In this document: positions 15,039 to 24,420 of the stretch, piece by piece | Numbering within the stretch: position 1 is the first letter of the stretch | How the letters are laid out: the number at the start of each line of letters is the position of its first letter | Origin: Bacteroidota bacterium | Lineage (GTDB): Bacteria > Bacteroidota > Bacteroidia > Cytophagales > Cyclobacteriaceae | DNA length: 32,412 nucleotides | Assembly (NCBI GenBank): GCA_022571715.1 | Contig: JACZXH010000042.1 | Span: 1-32,412 of the forward strand | Direction: 5' to 3' | Notes under the pieces: generated by a model | Seen by the model: only the letters and a program-made list of their open reading frames with translations | Databases searched by the model: none | What the model was told of the DNA's origin: nothing | Program-made: the position numbers and the translations under genes

Positions 15039-16916
15039 ATGGCTAAATTTGCCTCTCCACTGAAAAAATATGTTCTCCGTACTATTCTGGTTATTTTCCT
15101 TATTGGCGCCGGTTGGATTACCAACCTGATCTGGTTCAAACCTTTTAATATCAGGCATTTCTACGACCGGGTATTTTTAGAATTTGCTCTTGAAAGCCCC
15201 GAATTAGTAACACAGTTGGGAATTCCTGTATTATATGACCTATCCAAAGATGAGCTCACTGATGTATCTGATAAAAAACAATGGGAGTCATTTAATAAAA
15301 CGAAAAAAGATCTGGAGATGCTTCGAAGTTATAGCAGGGATAGACAAAGCAAAGCCAATCTGCTCAATACGGATATTCTCGAGTGGTTCCTTGCCACAAA
15401 TGTTGATGGTGAGCCTTACTTCTATTACGACTATCCGGTTAACCAGATGTTTGGCGTGCAGAGCAACATACCCAGCTTTTTAGAGAATTCTCACAAAATC
15501 AGGAATAAAAGCGATGTGGAAGCATATATTTCACGTTTATCCAAATTTGATACCAAATTCAGCCAGGTTCTTGAGGGACTGAAAATCAGACAAGATAAAG
15601 GCATCATTCCACCCAGGTTCGTAATCACCCGGGTGCTGGATGAAATGAAAGGATTTACTGGACAGTCTCCTGATAATGAGATCGACATTGAAAAAAAGGA
15701 CAGAAAAGATGCTATCAGGGATAACATTTTATATGTAAACCTGGACACGAAACTAAATGAAGTGGATGATATATCTGAAGAAGATAAAAAGGATTACCTG
15801 ATCCGGGTAGAAGAAGAAATAAGATCTACGGTTTTTCCTGCATACCAGAAGCTAATTGATTATTTCAATGGGCTTTACAGCATGGCAAATGATGATGATG
15901 GTGTTTGGAAGTTTCTGAACGGCGATGCATTTTATACTTATATGCTCAGACAATATACAACTACGGACCTCAAGCCAGAAGAAGTTCATGATATCGGTAT
16001 TTCTGAAGTGGCAAGATTAAAAAAAGAAATGTTGGACATCCTGAAAAACCAAAACTACGTGGATACAACCAAAACACTTGGAGAGTTAATTCAGGCGCTT
16101 AACAAAGAAGAACGGTTTCTGTATTCCAATGATGAAACCGGGCGAAAAGAGGCACTGGAAGAATATAACCGGATTATCGATGAGATCAACAACAACCTGG
16201 ATGATGCGTTTGACATCCGTCCCAAGGCTGATCTGGAAGTACGCAGAGTACCTGAATTCAAACAAGAAGGATCGGCTGGAGCGTATTATAACGGCCCTGC
16301 TATGGATGGATCGCGGGGAGGTATTTTTTATGTGAACCTCAGGGACATGAACGAAATCGTGAAATTTGGTATGAATACACTCGTGTATCATGAAGCCATA
16401 CCCGGACATCATTTTCAAATTGCAATCCAGCACGAAATTGAAGGTGTACCCATTTTCCGAAATATCCTCCCATTTACAGCCTATACTGAAGGTTGGGCTT
16501 TATATGCCGAACGTCTGGCATGGGAACTGGGTTTTTATGAAGATAACCCTTTTGGGAATCTGGGCAGATTGCAGGCGGAAATGTTCCGTGCTGTACGATT
16601 GGTAGTGGATACCGGTATTCATTTTAAGAAATGGACAAGAGAAGAAGCCATAGATTATATGGTGGAAAATACTGGCATGACTACAAGTGAAGTAACTACA
16701 GAGATCGAACGGTACATTGTAATGCCCGGACAGGCATGTGCATATAAGATCGGGATGATTAAAATACTTGAACTTCGCGAAAAAGCTAAAAATGAACTGG
16801 GAGAGGATTTCGATTTAAGAGAATTTCATAATGTTGTATTGAAAAACGGAGCTGTTCCCCTTGATATCCTGGAGCAAATAGTGGACGACTATATTATAAA
16901 CTCAAGCGATAAATAA
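15039..16916 (+). CDS. DUF885 family metallopeptidase-like protein, membrane-anchored
   Basis: The protein has 625 residues from the ATG at 15039 (MAKFASPLKKYVLR), which places a basic stretch before a single hydrophobic anchor (ILVIFLIGAGWITNLIWF). The family hallmark HEAIPGHH (451-458), a zinc-binding HExxxHH-like motif, is followed by EGWALYAE (484-491). A GIFYVNLRDMNE strand precedes them, and VMPGQACAYKIG lies near the C-terminus. DUF885 proteins are predicted zinc-dependent peptidases of the M2/M3-like gluzincin fold, usually exported. Substrate is unknown. The length is normal for the family. It is followed 113 bp downstream by a small secreted-protein gene on the same strand. Confidence 0.88.
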   Translation: MAKFASPLKKYVLRTILVIFLIGAGWITNLIWFKPFNIRHFYDRVFLEFALESPELVTQLGIPVLYDLSKDELTDVSDKKQWESFNKTKKDLEMLRSYSRDRQSKANLLNTDILEWFLATNVDGEPYFYYDYPVNQMFGVQSNIPSFLENSHKIRNKSDVEAYISRLSKFDTKFSQVLEGLKIRQDKGIIPPRFVITRVLDEMKGFTGQSPDNEIDIEKKDRKDAIRDNILYVNLDTKLNEVDDISEEDKKDYLIRVEEEIRSTVFPAYQKLIDYFNGLYSMANDDDGVWKFLNGDAFYTYMLRQYTTTDLKPEEVHDIGISEVARLKKEMLDILKNQNYVDTTKTLGELIQALNKEERFLYSNDETGRKEALEEYNRIIDEINNNLDDAFDIRPKADLEVRRVPEFKQEGSAGAYYNGPAMDGSRGGIFYVNLRDMNEIVKFGMNTLVYHEAIPGHHFQIAIQHEIEGVPIFRNILPFTAYTEGWALYAERLAWELGFYEDNPFGNLGRLQAEMFRAVRLVVDTGIHFKKWTREEAIDYMVENTGMTTSEVTTEIERYIVMPGQACAYKIGMIKILELREKAKNELGEDFDLREFHNVVLKNGAVPLDILEQIVDDYIINSSDK

Positions 16917-17029
16917 TTAATGTAGATTACATGGAATTCTTACTACATTATTGGCACATTAGTTGCTATTGTATAAATAATAAACGGATTTTAACTTAAG
17001 TCATCATCACAAATAGACAATTTTATTAA

Positions 17030-17404
17030 ATGACACGAGCTCTGCTATTCACAATTTTATTTCTTTTTGTTTTCACATTTTCGAAAAGCCAGGACCGCAC
17101 ACAATACGAAGGAAAAGTGATCTCAGAAACAAAGCAAATCGTGAAAAATCGAGGCGACAAAACCGAAACATTAACCGATTCTATTAAAACTGTAATACTC
17201 TTCGATACTAAATCGATCACGATCGATAAGGATGTTTATGAAATCGTGAATAAAGAATTCGATGGTATAGATCTGACTTCCTACATGGTAACCATGCGAC
17301 GAAGCAACTACAAAATCGAATATATAATTGATACATCCATTACGATCAAAGAAATCAGTAATCCGGATGTTGAAATTGTATATCTTGATCTCACAGAAGA
17401 ATAA
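17030..17404 (+). CDS. Small exported protein of unknown function
   Basis: The protein has 124 residues. The N-terminus MTRALLFTILFLFVFTFSKS followed by Q is a signal peptide. The mature part, about 104 residues, is rich in Thr, Ile and Asp (for example TETLTDSIKTVILFDTKSIT and YKIEYIIDTSITIKEI), suggesting a small beta-sheet domain. No family is recognised. The gene converges with the ion-channel gene; the stops are 20 bp apart. Confidence 0.68.
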   Translation: MTRALLFTILFLFVFTFSKSQDRTQYEGKVISETKQIVKNRGDKTETLTDSIKTVILFDTKSITIDKDVYEIVNKEFDGIDLTSYMVTMRRSNYKIEYIIDTSITIKEISNPDVEIVYLDLTEE

Positions 17405-17424
17405 TCAGAATCTGTTATACGAAG

Positions 17425-18942
17425 TCAGGCCAGTACCTGGTTAATTAATGCCACCGTGAAAATACTCAACAGGAACCACCCGACAAATCCCTCAACAATA
17501 CACATGTAACGAGAAACTCCACTTGAAGGTATGCTTCCGAAACCCAGTGTTACAAAACTATTTATACTCAACGTCATGGCATTAACAAGGCCCAGTAATA
17601 TCGTCCCGGTTATTACGATTAACGGTTTGAGAAAGTTTTTAAGGTTCTTTTGCCTCAGATTTTCATAATTAACAAGTAGTTTTTGACGACTTTCCTTATC
17701 CCAATCGGAAGGAAATAGAAAATAAAGCATAGCAAATGCCATAATCACATAAAATGATATAACGACTGCCATGGCCGGGTCCGTACCATGTTTCGTATAA
17801 ACTTTCAGAAGCCGGTTGAGCTTCCACCTGAAGAAATTGTCGAATCCTCCCTTTGTTGTATACATATATTTCAGCCATTTCCCCTCCAATTCTTTCATTT
17901 CATTATAACAGGCATTTGCGGACTCCAGATCTCCCCTTTTCAGAAAGATGGTGTGTATATCTTTATAGGTTGTAATTAAGTTTTTGAATTTAATGGTATT
18001 ATGTAGATTTTCGTCTGAAACAACATCTGATAGTTCCCCGTTTTGGGAATACCGGAGTTTGTAACCAGCAAGCTGATCCCAATAAAGTTCATTCCATGTT
18101 TCTGAAAACAGGAATTCTTCAAAAGACACAAATTTGTTAAATATATTGTTTACCAGAAAAAACCGTTCGCTTATCCGGCTCCTTACAAACAAAAAATTTG
18201 CATTAACTACATTATTTCGGATGTCAAGGTTTCTGTAAATTCCTCTTAATTCAATATTAGTGGTACTGTCACCATTAAAGGTATTACCATGTAGAAACAA
18301 GTCATATTCATTGGTTTTATCAAAAGAATAATTATTGAAATACCCTTTTGGAGGCAGGTTAAAAGTTGAGCGAATTACTTCAATTTTGTTTACCACATTA
18401 TCTCCAATATTTACATTTCCATTTACCTCAATGCTATCCATTAAAATGCTGATTCCTACTGTATTTTGGCCCATACTTAACAGGTTAGTGCGAATCATTT
18501 CCAGCACAATTTTATAACGCAACTCATTGTTCTCAATTTTCAGTGATTTAAAATCACAGTTTTTGAATTCAAGACCGGAAATCGTATTATTCATGACCAC
18601 AAAACCAGAAAATGAGAAACTTTCAAGAACAAAATCATCAGTGAAAGTGCAATTTTTAATACGTATGTGCTTTGGGATAATTATTCTTTCGTCATCAAAT
18701 TGCAGTGAACCGCTGTCAAATTTATTCAATATGTAAGCATACAGATATGCACTGCTGGAGTTTTTAAGGTTATCAAAAGAAATGGTGTACCCATCTACTT
18801 CAACTACCCTTTTGCTGAAATCCGGGTCCAGCGCTCTTTCAAATATTTCTGTCAGGTAAATGGATTCCTGAGCGTATGATATACCATGAATCGTCGTAAT
18901 AAACCATGTAATGGCCAGAATAATTTTTTTACATTTCGGCAT
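17425..18942 (-). CDS. Ion channel with N-terminal periplasmic beta-helix-like domain
   Basis: The protein has 505 residues. A signal peptide (about 1-24, ending ISYAQ) is followed by about 270 residues of irregular pentapeptide-like repeats (IRIKNCTFTDDFVLESFSFS, LEFKNCDFKSLKIENNEL, NLDIRNNVVNANFLFVRS), suggesting a periplasmic right-handed beta-helix. A helical linker with SANACYNEMKELEGKW follows. The C-terminus has hydrophobic segments at about 391-411, 438-458 and 479-503, with a pore loop before the last: FVTLGFGSIP, whose TLGFG (465-469) matches the K+-channel selectivity filter TVGYG. This fits the Ion_trans_2/two-TM potassium-channel superfamily, although Ser replaces the usual Asp after the filter. 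A role in potassium or other cation flux is inferred. A -7-like box on the minus strand lies at 18948-18955, directly upstream. Confidence 0.75.
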   Translation of the reverse strand: MPKCKKIILAITWFITTIHGISYAQESIYLTEIFERALDPDFSKRVVEVDGYTISFDNLKNSSSAYLYAYILNKFDSGSLQFDDERIIIPKHIRIKNCTFTDDFVLESFSFSGFVVMNNTISGLEFKNCDFKSLKIENNELRYKIVLEMIRTNLLSMGQNTVGISILMDSIEVNGNVNIGDNVVNKIEVIRSTFNLPPKGYFNNYSFDKTNEYDLFLHGNTFNGDSTTNIELRGIYRNLDIRNNVVNANFLFVRSRISERFFLVNNIFNKFVSFEEFLFSETWNELYWDQLAGYKLRYSQNGELSDVVSDENLHNTIKFKNLITTYKDIHTIFLKRGDLESANACYNEMKELEGKWLKYMYTTKGGFDNFFRWKLNRLLKVYTKHGTDPAMAVVISFYVIMAFAMLYFLFPSDWDKESRQKLLVNYENLRQKNLKNFLKPLIVITGTILLGLVNAMTLSINSFVTLGFGSIPSSGVSRYMCIVEGFVGWFLLSIFTVALINQVLA

Positions 18943-19311
18943 GCATTCAAATTTATAATCCGGATGTAAGAAAACGATTTTTCAAACAGAAATCAACCTT
19001 CAGTTTTATTCGAGAAATGAATTTAAAAAAATTTCACCAAAACCTGCACAACTAAAACTAACCAACGCTTTCGTATAATGGTCTTCTGCTCCATCCGGAT
19101 TATTGATCCTGATCTCTTGGTGCTGTGATGTGTAGTATTAGAATTATTACATAAAATTAAATTGCAATTTTTCTATCTATCATTCTTTCTTTGGGGTTTC
19201 TATGAGTAAATTTTTGAAAACACCGAAATATGACAAATCTTAATAAAAAACAGTTTTTTGTTGATTTTGAGTATAAAAAGAATCATATTCTCCTGGCTAA
19301 TACCATCAAAT
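18943..19311. other. Intergenic region between divergent genes
   Basis: No separate gene is called. An ATG at 19230 opens a 40-codon frame overlapping the GreA-like gene in another frame. Its peptide has no recognisable domain and it ends inside the gene. Confidence 0.35.
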
Positions 19312-19773
19312 GTGAAAATTTCGATATCTCTAAAAAGAAAACTACTCGATAAATGTCGTGAAATTATTGAACAACGGATTCATATAGCAAGAAAAGCAAT
19401 GAATGAAGCACAGGATGCCGCAAATACAGAATTAAAAAGCAGTGCTGGCGATAAATACGAGACTACCCGGGCAATGATGCTGATTGAACGGGAAAATCAT
19501 GCCATACAATTGTCGGAAGCACTACAGGTAAAAAAAGTACTGGAGCAGATCAGGATAGATAAAAAACTGAATCAGGTCCAAACCGGAAGCCTGTTAATTA
19601 CAACATATGGTAATTTATTTGTTGCCATAGGTGCCGGAAAAATTGTGATTGACAAAGATGAGTATATTGCTGTTTCACCCTCTTCTCCCATATGCATGAA
19701 ACTCCGCAATCTTCAAAAGGGCGATGCTACTGAATTCCAGGGTAAGAATGTTAAGATATTAGCTATTATCTGA
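19312..19773 (+). CDS. GreA/GreB-like protein (often misnamed 3-oxoacyl-ACP synthase)
   Basis: The protein has 153 residues from a GTG at 19312; TTG at 19258 is the other option. There is no ATG before the conserved N-terminus, and the GTG gives the usual family length. An N-terminal coiled-coil hairpin contains ARKAMNEAQDAANTELKSSA, then GDKYETTRAMM, a signature of a widespread Bacteroidota family. The C-terminal part (residues about 95-153) matches the GreA FKBP-like domain: AIGAGKIVIDKDEYIAVSPS and a final KGDATEFQGKNVKILAI. The fold suggests binding in the RNA polymerase secondary channel, but the acidic tip needed for transcript cleavage is not clearly conserved. Databases often label this family 3-oxoacyl-ACP synthase in error. 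Confidence 0.75.
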   Translation: MKISISLKRKLLDKCREIIEQRIHIARKAMNEAQDAANTELKSSAGDKYETTRAMMLIERENHAIQLSEALQVKKVLEQIRIDKKLNQVQTGSLLITTYGNLFVAIGAGKIVIDKDEYIAVSPSSPICMKLRNLQKGDATEFQGKNVKILAII

Positions 19774-20234
19774 CATAATCCCATGCAGTAATAACATTCA
19801 TTGCGGATCAAATATTCCTAAATTAATTGAAGGGATAGCTTTACAATTGATAATCGACGCATTCTAACCATTATTATCATGGGCATTACCGGCTTAATCC
19901 ATTAAGTGCAGGATAAAATGGAGTACATCTCATATTTAATCCCGGTATTTGCTGTTGACTGCACTAAGCGCCGTTGGACAGGGATCCTGTTGCTGACCAG
20001 ACGCCTGAGCACAATAAATCATATTGAATCATGTGGGGGAATGTAGAAACGGTTGTACAAGTATAGGTTTCTAAAATAGAGAATGCGACCGCCAGGAAAG
20101 AGCGGATTAATCATACCCCGTTTACGAGATTACACTTATTACTTTACGGCACTGCGTTTGCTCAAGACTCCTTCTGGAGAAGTATAGTGTAAATCACTTA
20201 AATACTAATTAAATTGAAGAAAAAATCGAACATC
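19774..20234. other. Intergenic region, no gene recognised
   Basis: No coding frame of credible composition was found. The stretch 19960-20180 has more mixed base composition than typical spacers and may be decayed coding DNA, but no protein similarity was recognised. Confidence 0.35.
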
Positions 20235-21005
20235 ATGCAAAAACTACTTCGGGTAATTATTCTTGTTACCGTAGCATACTGTGATGTCCAGGCCCAGACC
20301 GGATGGAAAATAATTCAGATTACAACCGGTTCCGAAGGTGAAGTTTACGAACAAGCTTTGTTTATACAGGATGGAAAGCTTAAACAATCTAGCCAAATGA
20401 TTGATGTAATTATTGACTTTACTGCAAGCGAAATGGCCTTTATCAATCATCGTAGTCATTCATTCTGGCGTGGCAGTAAAGCCGAATTTGACAATGAAAT
20501 AGCAGAATTTGCGAAAAAAATGATGATTGAGGCATTTGGAGAGGACGGATACAAGGAATATCAAAATAACATGGATGCAATGAAGGGTGAGCCGGATGGG
20601 GAATCGATGGATATCGAAATTGAGGATGAAAATGAATCGGAGATGATTGGTGGATTCAACGGTCATAAATATTCCGTTTATGCAAATGGCGAATTGGTAG
20701 AAGAGATATGGCTATGTTCGGAAATAAACCTGGCCGATCAGATGGATTTTCAAATTATGCAGGATTTTTTTAAAGAATTAAGTAGTAATGATGAGACAAA
20801 TTATTCAGATTCAGAGGAATATATATCAATGCTAAAGAACCGTGGTTTTCCGATAAAGGAAATCATGTGGTCGTATGGTGAAATGATAAATAAGACCGAA
20901 CTAAAAGAAGCGATAGAGCAAGATATAATGGCATCTGCATTTCAGGTTCCATCAGATTATTCAAAAGGCAGCCTTATGGATGTAATGATGCAGAACGAGT
21001 ATTAA
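20235..21005 (+). CDS. Exported protein, DUF4412-like
   Basis: The protein has 256 residues from the ATG at 20235; a TTG seven codons earlier is less likely. MQKLLRVIILVTVAYCDVQA is a signal peptide. The mature protein starts with TGWKIIQITTGSEGEVYEQA and has LFIQDGKLKQSS followed by DVIIDFTASEMAFINHRSHS, the order of features (substrate-like strand, -k-, D-, i-) seen in DUF4412 proteins. An acidic stretch (about 125-142) and the pattern GGFNGHKYSVYANGELVEEIW, similar to the G-x-x-a-x-x-y section of that domain, follow. Function is unknown. Family assignment is tentative. Confidence 0.7.
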   Translation: MQKLLRVIILVTVAYCDVQAQTGWKIIQITTGSEGEVYEQALFIQDGKLKQSSQMIDVIIDFTASEMAFINHRSHSFWRGSKAEFDNEIAEFAKKMMIEAFGEDGYKEYQNNMDAMKGEPDGESMDIEIEDENESEMIGGFNGHKYSVYANGELVEEIWLCSEINLADQMDFQIMQDFFKELSSNDETNYSDSEEYISMLKNRGFPIKEIMWSYGEMINKTELKEAIEQDIMASAFQVPSDYSKGSLMDVMMQNEY

Positions 21006-21122
21006 ATCCTTGATATTTGTTGAATTTTAATCCAGGCCAATGAGGTATTCTGTTTATACATTCTAGCATTTTTAAAAATTAAAAAATTTTGTTAATAAAT
21101 AAATTCAAATGCTGATTCTTAC

Positions 21123-21641
21123 ATGAAAAAACTATCAATAATCTTTACATTGTTATTTGCTGCTTCCTTACCCGGTTATTCGCAGAAATATGACGTCAAT
21201 AAATCAAATGAAGCGATTAAGACGTTCAAAGAAAAAGACCCTGGTATAAGTAAACATTTTAATACCGCATATGGTTATGCGATTCTTCCTTCCGTTGGCA
21301 AAGGAGCAATAGGTATTGGCGGAGCAAACGGAAAAGGAACTGTTTATAAAAAAGGTGATCCGGTTGCCGATGTAAATATGACGCAAATAACTATTGGATT
21401 CCAGTTGGGAGGGCAATCCTATGCTGAAATCATATTTTTCAAAGACAAGAATGCATATGTACGATTTATTGAGCATAAGTTTGAATTTAGTGCCCAAGTC
21501 TCAGCAGTTGCATTATCTGCAGGAGTATCTGCTGATGCTCCATACAAGGATGGCATACTGATTTTTACAATGGCCAAAGGAGGGCTGATGTATGAAGCCT
21601 CTATCGGAGGCCAGAAATTTAAGGTGACGCTGTACGAGTAA
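21123..21641 (+). CDS. SYLF (YSC84-type) lipid-binding domain protein, exported
   Basis: The protein has 172 residues with signal peptide MKKLSIIFTLLFAASLPGYS. The remainder is one SYLF/YSC84 domain. Landmarks are YGYAILPSVGKGAIGIGGAN (AYAILPSVGKGGxGIGGAxG in the family), GTVYKKGDPVADVNMTQITI, GFQLGGQSYAEIIFF, LSAGVSADAPYKDGILIFTM and GLMYEASIGGQKF at the end. SYLF domains bind phosphoinositides or other lipids in eukaryotes. In bacteria they are periplasmic or outer-membrane associated with uncertain roles. Length is normal. The gene has 117 bp upstream of it and is not clearly in an operon. Confidence 0.92.
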   Translation: MKKLSIIFTLLFAASLPGYSQKYDVNKSNEAIKTFKEKDPGISKHFNTAYGYAILPSVGKGAIGIGGANGKGTVYKKGDPVADVNMTQITIGFQLGGQSYAEIIFFKDKNAYVRFIEHKFEFSAQVSAVALSAGVSADAPYKDGILIFTMAKGGLMYEASIGGQKFKVTLYE

Positions 21642-21913
21642 AGATTAGTACATCTTTTCAAGAATGCGAAGCAGGTCATTGCGGCCATTGTGGTTAAAAA
21701 AATCATGTCTATCTGAATAGTTACCGAAATTTTTATTTTATAAATCTTTATTGCTTTATTGGCTGAAATAAATGTGCATCCAAAAACCAATAACTGTCTA
21801 TTTTCGTTATTAAATTATTAAATTCATTATGCCTGTAACAAGTTTCAACCACTATCGTCTCTTAAAGTAAAGTATATGAGCTTGTAATATAATATGTAAC
21901 CATCACACTACCG

Positions 21914-23197
21914 ATGCAAAAGTCGTTCCGGTTCGTACTCCTTATTATATGCCTGCTTTTGACAGGGTTACTTCCTGCACAGAATATTATTTTGCGCGGC
22001 CAGATTCTTGACTCTGCTACACGGGAACCTCTTTCGTTTGCAACTATAGGTATTACCGGCTCAACGTTAGGTACGGCTTCAAATGTTGATGGTCGTTTTG
22101 TGTTAAAAATTCCAGTTACGTATTCAGATTCCCTGTTTTTCTGCTCCTATGTGGGTTACAGAACGTATGAAAAGCAAACGGGTGAATTGTCCGACCCAAT
22201 GATCATCCTTTTACATGAAGAAAAAATCATGCTGGATGAAGTGGAAGTGAAACCGTGGTCAGCATGGGATTACGTAAAATTGGCAGTTGAAAAAATTCCC
22301 GAAAACTATCATTCTGAACCTTTTTATACAACCAGTTATTACAGCGAATATATTTCAGAAAATAACAAATTCCTGAAATATACCGAAGGTATAATCCAGA
22401 CCTATAATCCGCCGTACGGGGACACTTCAAAAATTGCTTCCCGCATCATTCAGGCCAGAAGACATGACAACCTTGAATCACTCCGGTTTATGCGGGAAAA
22501 GATTGAAAAAAAGATGAAAAAAAAGAAGAAAAAAGCTAAAAAACGTGGCGAAGAATGGGAAGAAAAATCGATTGATGAAGAAATATTGTCGGCCACATTC
22601 GGCGGACCCCGGATGATTCTGCGTCATGACCCGGTAAGAGATACTTCTTCATTTCTGAATCCGAAGTTGCACCATCTATACGATTACCAAATTGAAGGAT
22701 ATACTACCTATCATAAACAAAAATTAATAATCATACATTTTAAGTCCAAAAAAAAATATGAACACCAAAAACAGGAAGGAAACATTTACATTACAATTGA
22801 TTCTGATGCCATCGTAGCCATCAATTTCCAAAGCCGTATCATTATTCCCAATGCCGTAAAACCGTTGCTGTTTATTGCCGGATTTGGAATTACCGACCCT
22901 CAAATTCATGCTACCATACATTATAAGCCATACAAAAGAAAATGGTATATTAATGATATGACCGTTGACTTCCGCGTAAAGCTTACCAAAAAAAAGATGT
23001 TTGCTAAAAATGAGCATGGCTCATTTAAATTTTTCTTGTCGCTGATCACCACTGATATCGAGCAGGAAAATGTTACGAAAATACCAAAAGAGGAGCAGCT
23101 TGATAACTGGAAACCACTTGAAGAGCAGGTGGAGGAGGATCCTGAATTCTGGAAGCATTACCAGGTAGCACGGCCGGTAGAATTATCAGGCAACTGA
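21914..23197 (+). CDS. Exported protein with carboxypeptidase-regulatory-like domain (DUF5686-like region)
   Basis: The protein has 427 residues. A signal peptide (about 1-22, ending LLPAQ) leads into a CarboxypepD_reg-like domain: ILRGQILDSATREPLSFATI, then GTASNVDGRFVLKIP and FFCSYVGYRTYE (about 25-105). The next part, containing WDYVKLAVEKIPENYHSEPF and YTTSYYSEYI, resembles the region found downstream of this domain in DUF5686-type outer-membrane proteins. A Lys-rich segment at about 200-212 (KKMKKKKKKAKKRG) is unusual for an exported protein and may be a disordered linker. There is no TonB receptor barrel, so a direct transport role is unlikely. It may act at the outer membrane. Confidence 0.82.
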   Translation: MQKSFRFVLLIICLLLTGLLPAQNIILRGQILDSATREPLSFATIGITGSTLGTASNVDGRFVLKIPVTYSDSLFFCSYVGYRTYEKQTGELSDPMIILLHEEKIMLDEVEVKPWSAWDYVKLAVEKIPENYHSEPFYTTSYYSEYISENNKFLKYTEGIIQTYNPPYGDTSKIASRIIQARRHDNLESLRFMREKIEKKMKKKKKKAKKRGEEWEEKSIDEEILSATFGGPRMILRHDPVRDTSSFLNPKLHHLYDYQIEGYTTYHKQKLIIIHFKSKKKYEHQKQEGNIYITIDSDAIVAINFQSRIIIPNAVKPLLFIAGFGITDPQIHATIHYKPYKRKWYINDMTVDFRVKLTKKKMFAKNEHGSFKFFLSLITTDIEQENVTKIPKEEQLDNWKPLEEQVEEDPEFWKHYQVARPVELSGN

Positions 23198-23353
23198 ATA
23201 TACCAGGTTCATAATTACGTTGGCTTTATTATTGTTTTCAGCAAAGGGAAATAAAACAAAAGACTACTTGGAACACCCCAGTTTAAGGCAATCAAATTTG
23301 TAATAACTGAATTTCCTTCTTATATTGATTGCATCTAATTTAAACATGTAATT

Positions 23354-23692
23354 ATGCCTGTTTGTAAAATACTAAGCTTGATTTGTCGCATACCGGATGA
23401 AGCCAATCTTGATGAAATTTACCTTAAACTCAACGGAAAAAAAATATGGCCCGTATCAAAAAAATTTAAAAGAATAAAGATGGGTAATACAGATCTGGAT
23501 TTTATTTTAAAAGACGTAAATCACGGTGACAAAATTGAAATGGAACTCTGGGACTATGATTTTCTTTCACCTAACGATTTTTTAGGAACATTTACATTCT
23601 ATCTTGACGACCCTGGGGGGCCATTTACTACCGAATTGAGTAAAAAAGACAGCCAGGTGGCCAGTTACAGTCTTGAGTGGAAATATGACTAA
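23354..23692 (+). CDS. C2-like domain protein
   Basis: The protein has 112 residues, no signal peptide. The central stretch DKIEMELWDYDFLSPNDFLG followed by TFTFYLDD matches the C2 consensus (L-x-V-x-V-x-D-x-D, then D-D-x-I/L-G), including a pair of Asp residues in the calcium loop. N-terminal strands DEIYLKLNGKKIWPVSKKFK fit the first C2 strands. C2 domains bind membranes or proteins, often with Ca2+. In bacteria such small single-domain proteins are poorly characterised. The neighbour 77 bp downstream is a receiver protein with a membrane anchor, so a joint membrane role is possible but unproven. Confidence 0.68.
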   Translation: MPVCKILSLICRIPDEANLDEIYLKLNGKKIWPVSKKFKRIKMGNTDLDFILKDVNHGDKIEMELWDYDFLSPNDFLGTFTFYLDDPGGPFTTELSKKDSQVASYSLEWKYD

Positions 23693-23769
23693 ATCATCCT
23701 CAAAACCATTCCCTCATATGAATTAATTTATTTTCACAATTTGTAATCAGCGCAAAATACATTAGCAAT

Positions 23770-24234
23770 ATGTTATCCTCTGGACCCAATATATTTATTA
23801 TCGAAGATGATCCGGTATATCTGAAAATGCTTACTTACAAAATTAATAAGGCCGGATATACTAACCTCACTAGCTTTGCAAGCGGGGAAGAAGGCCTGAA
23901 TGCGTTGACAAAAGGAAACGGGCCGGATCTTGTGTTGCTTGATTTTCAACTGGGTGGTCTTAATGGGCTGGATACACTCAGGGAAATTAAAATACGCAAA
24001 CCAAAAACAGAGGTCATAGTTATCACGATGGTTGATGACGAAAAAGTAAAACAGGATTGTCTTGCCAACGGCGCCTCAACGTATCTGCTCAAAGAGCAAT
24101 CATCAGTTGATGATATCGTGTCTTATATAGACAGAATCAAAAAAAAGAAACAATCATACCGGCAGAAAATCATACTTATTGCTGGTGTAGCAATCATCCT
24201 CCTTATAGTCATGCTGTATTTTATGTATACATGA
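23770..24234 (+). CDS. Receiver (REC) domain protein with C-terminal transmembrane anchor
   Basis: The protein has 154 residues. Residues 6-125 are a response-regulator receiver: acidic pair Asp13-Asp14, phosphoacceptor Asp58 in LVLLDFQLGG, Thr86 in VIVITMVDD and Lys108 in YLLKEQ, so all key residues are present. Instead of a DNA-binding output domain, the chain continues with a basic stretch KKKKQSYRQK (about 124-133) and one hydrophobic helix, ILIAGVAIILLIVMLYFMY (about 134-153), at the very end. It should be tail-anchored with REC facing the cytoplasm. No histidine kinase is adjacent. It lies 186 bp upstream of the type IX surface-protein operon and could signal to or from it; this is inference. 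Confidence 0.85.
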   Translation: MLSSGPNIFIIEDDPVYLKMLTYKINKAGYTNLTSFASGEEGLNALTKGNGPDLVLLDFQLGGLNGLDTLREIKIRKPKTEVIVITMVDDEKVKQDCLANGASTYLLKEQSSVDDIVSYIDRIKKKKQSYRQKIILIAGVAIILLIVMLYFMYT

Positions 24235-24420
24235 TAAATTATTCGAATTGTTTATTCTCAACTCCCTGAAGACGTTAATTTATAGTCGAATAGCAATTAT
24301 TATTAACTGACAATTTTGATATCAATAGTTAATTTTATCACATCTGTCATTAGAATCAGCCAATAAAAGGTTACAACATTCATATAATATGTATATATTT
24401 ATGATGCGATATTATTAATC

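Noticed and set aside
19312-19773. 3-oxoacyl-ACP synthase
   Set aside because: Proteins with this GDKYET signature are often given that name, but there is no thiolase fold or active-site Cys; the sequence fits a GreA-like coiled coil plus FKBP-like domain.
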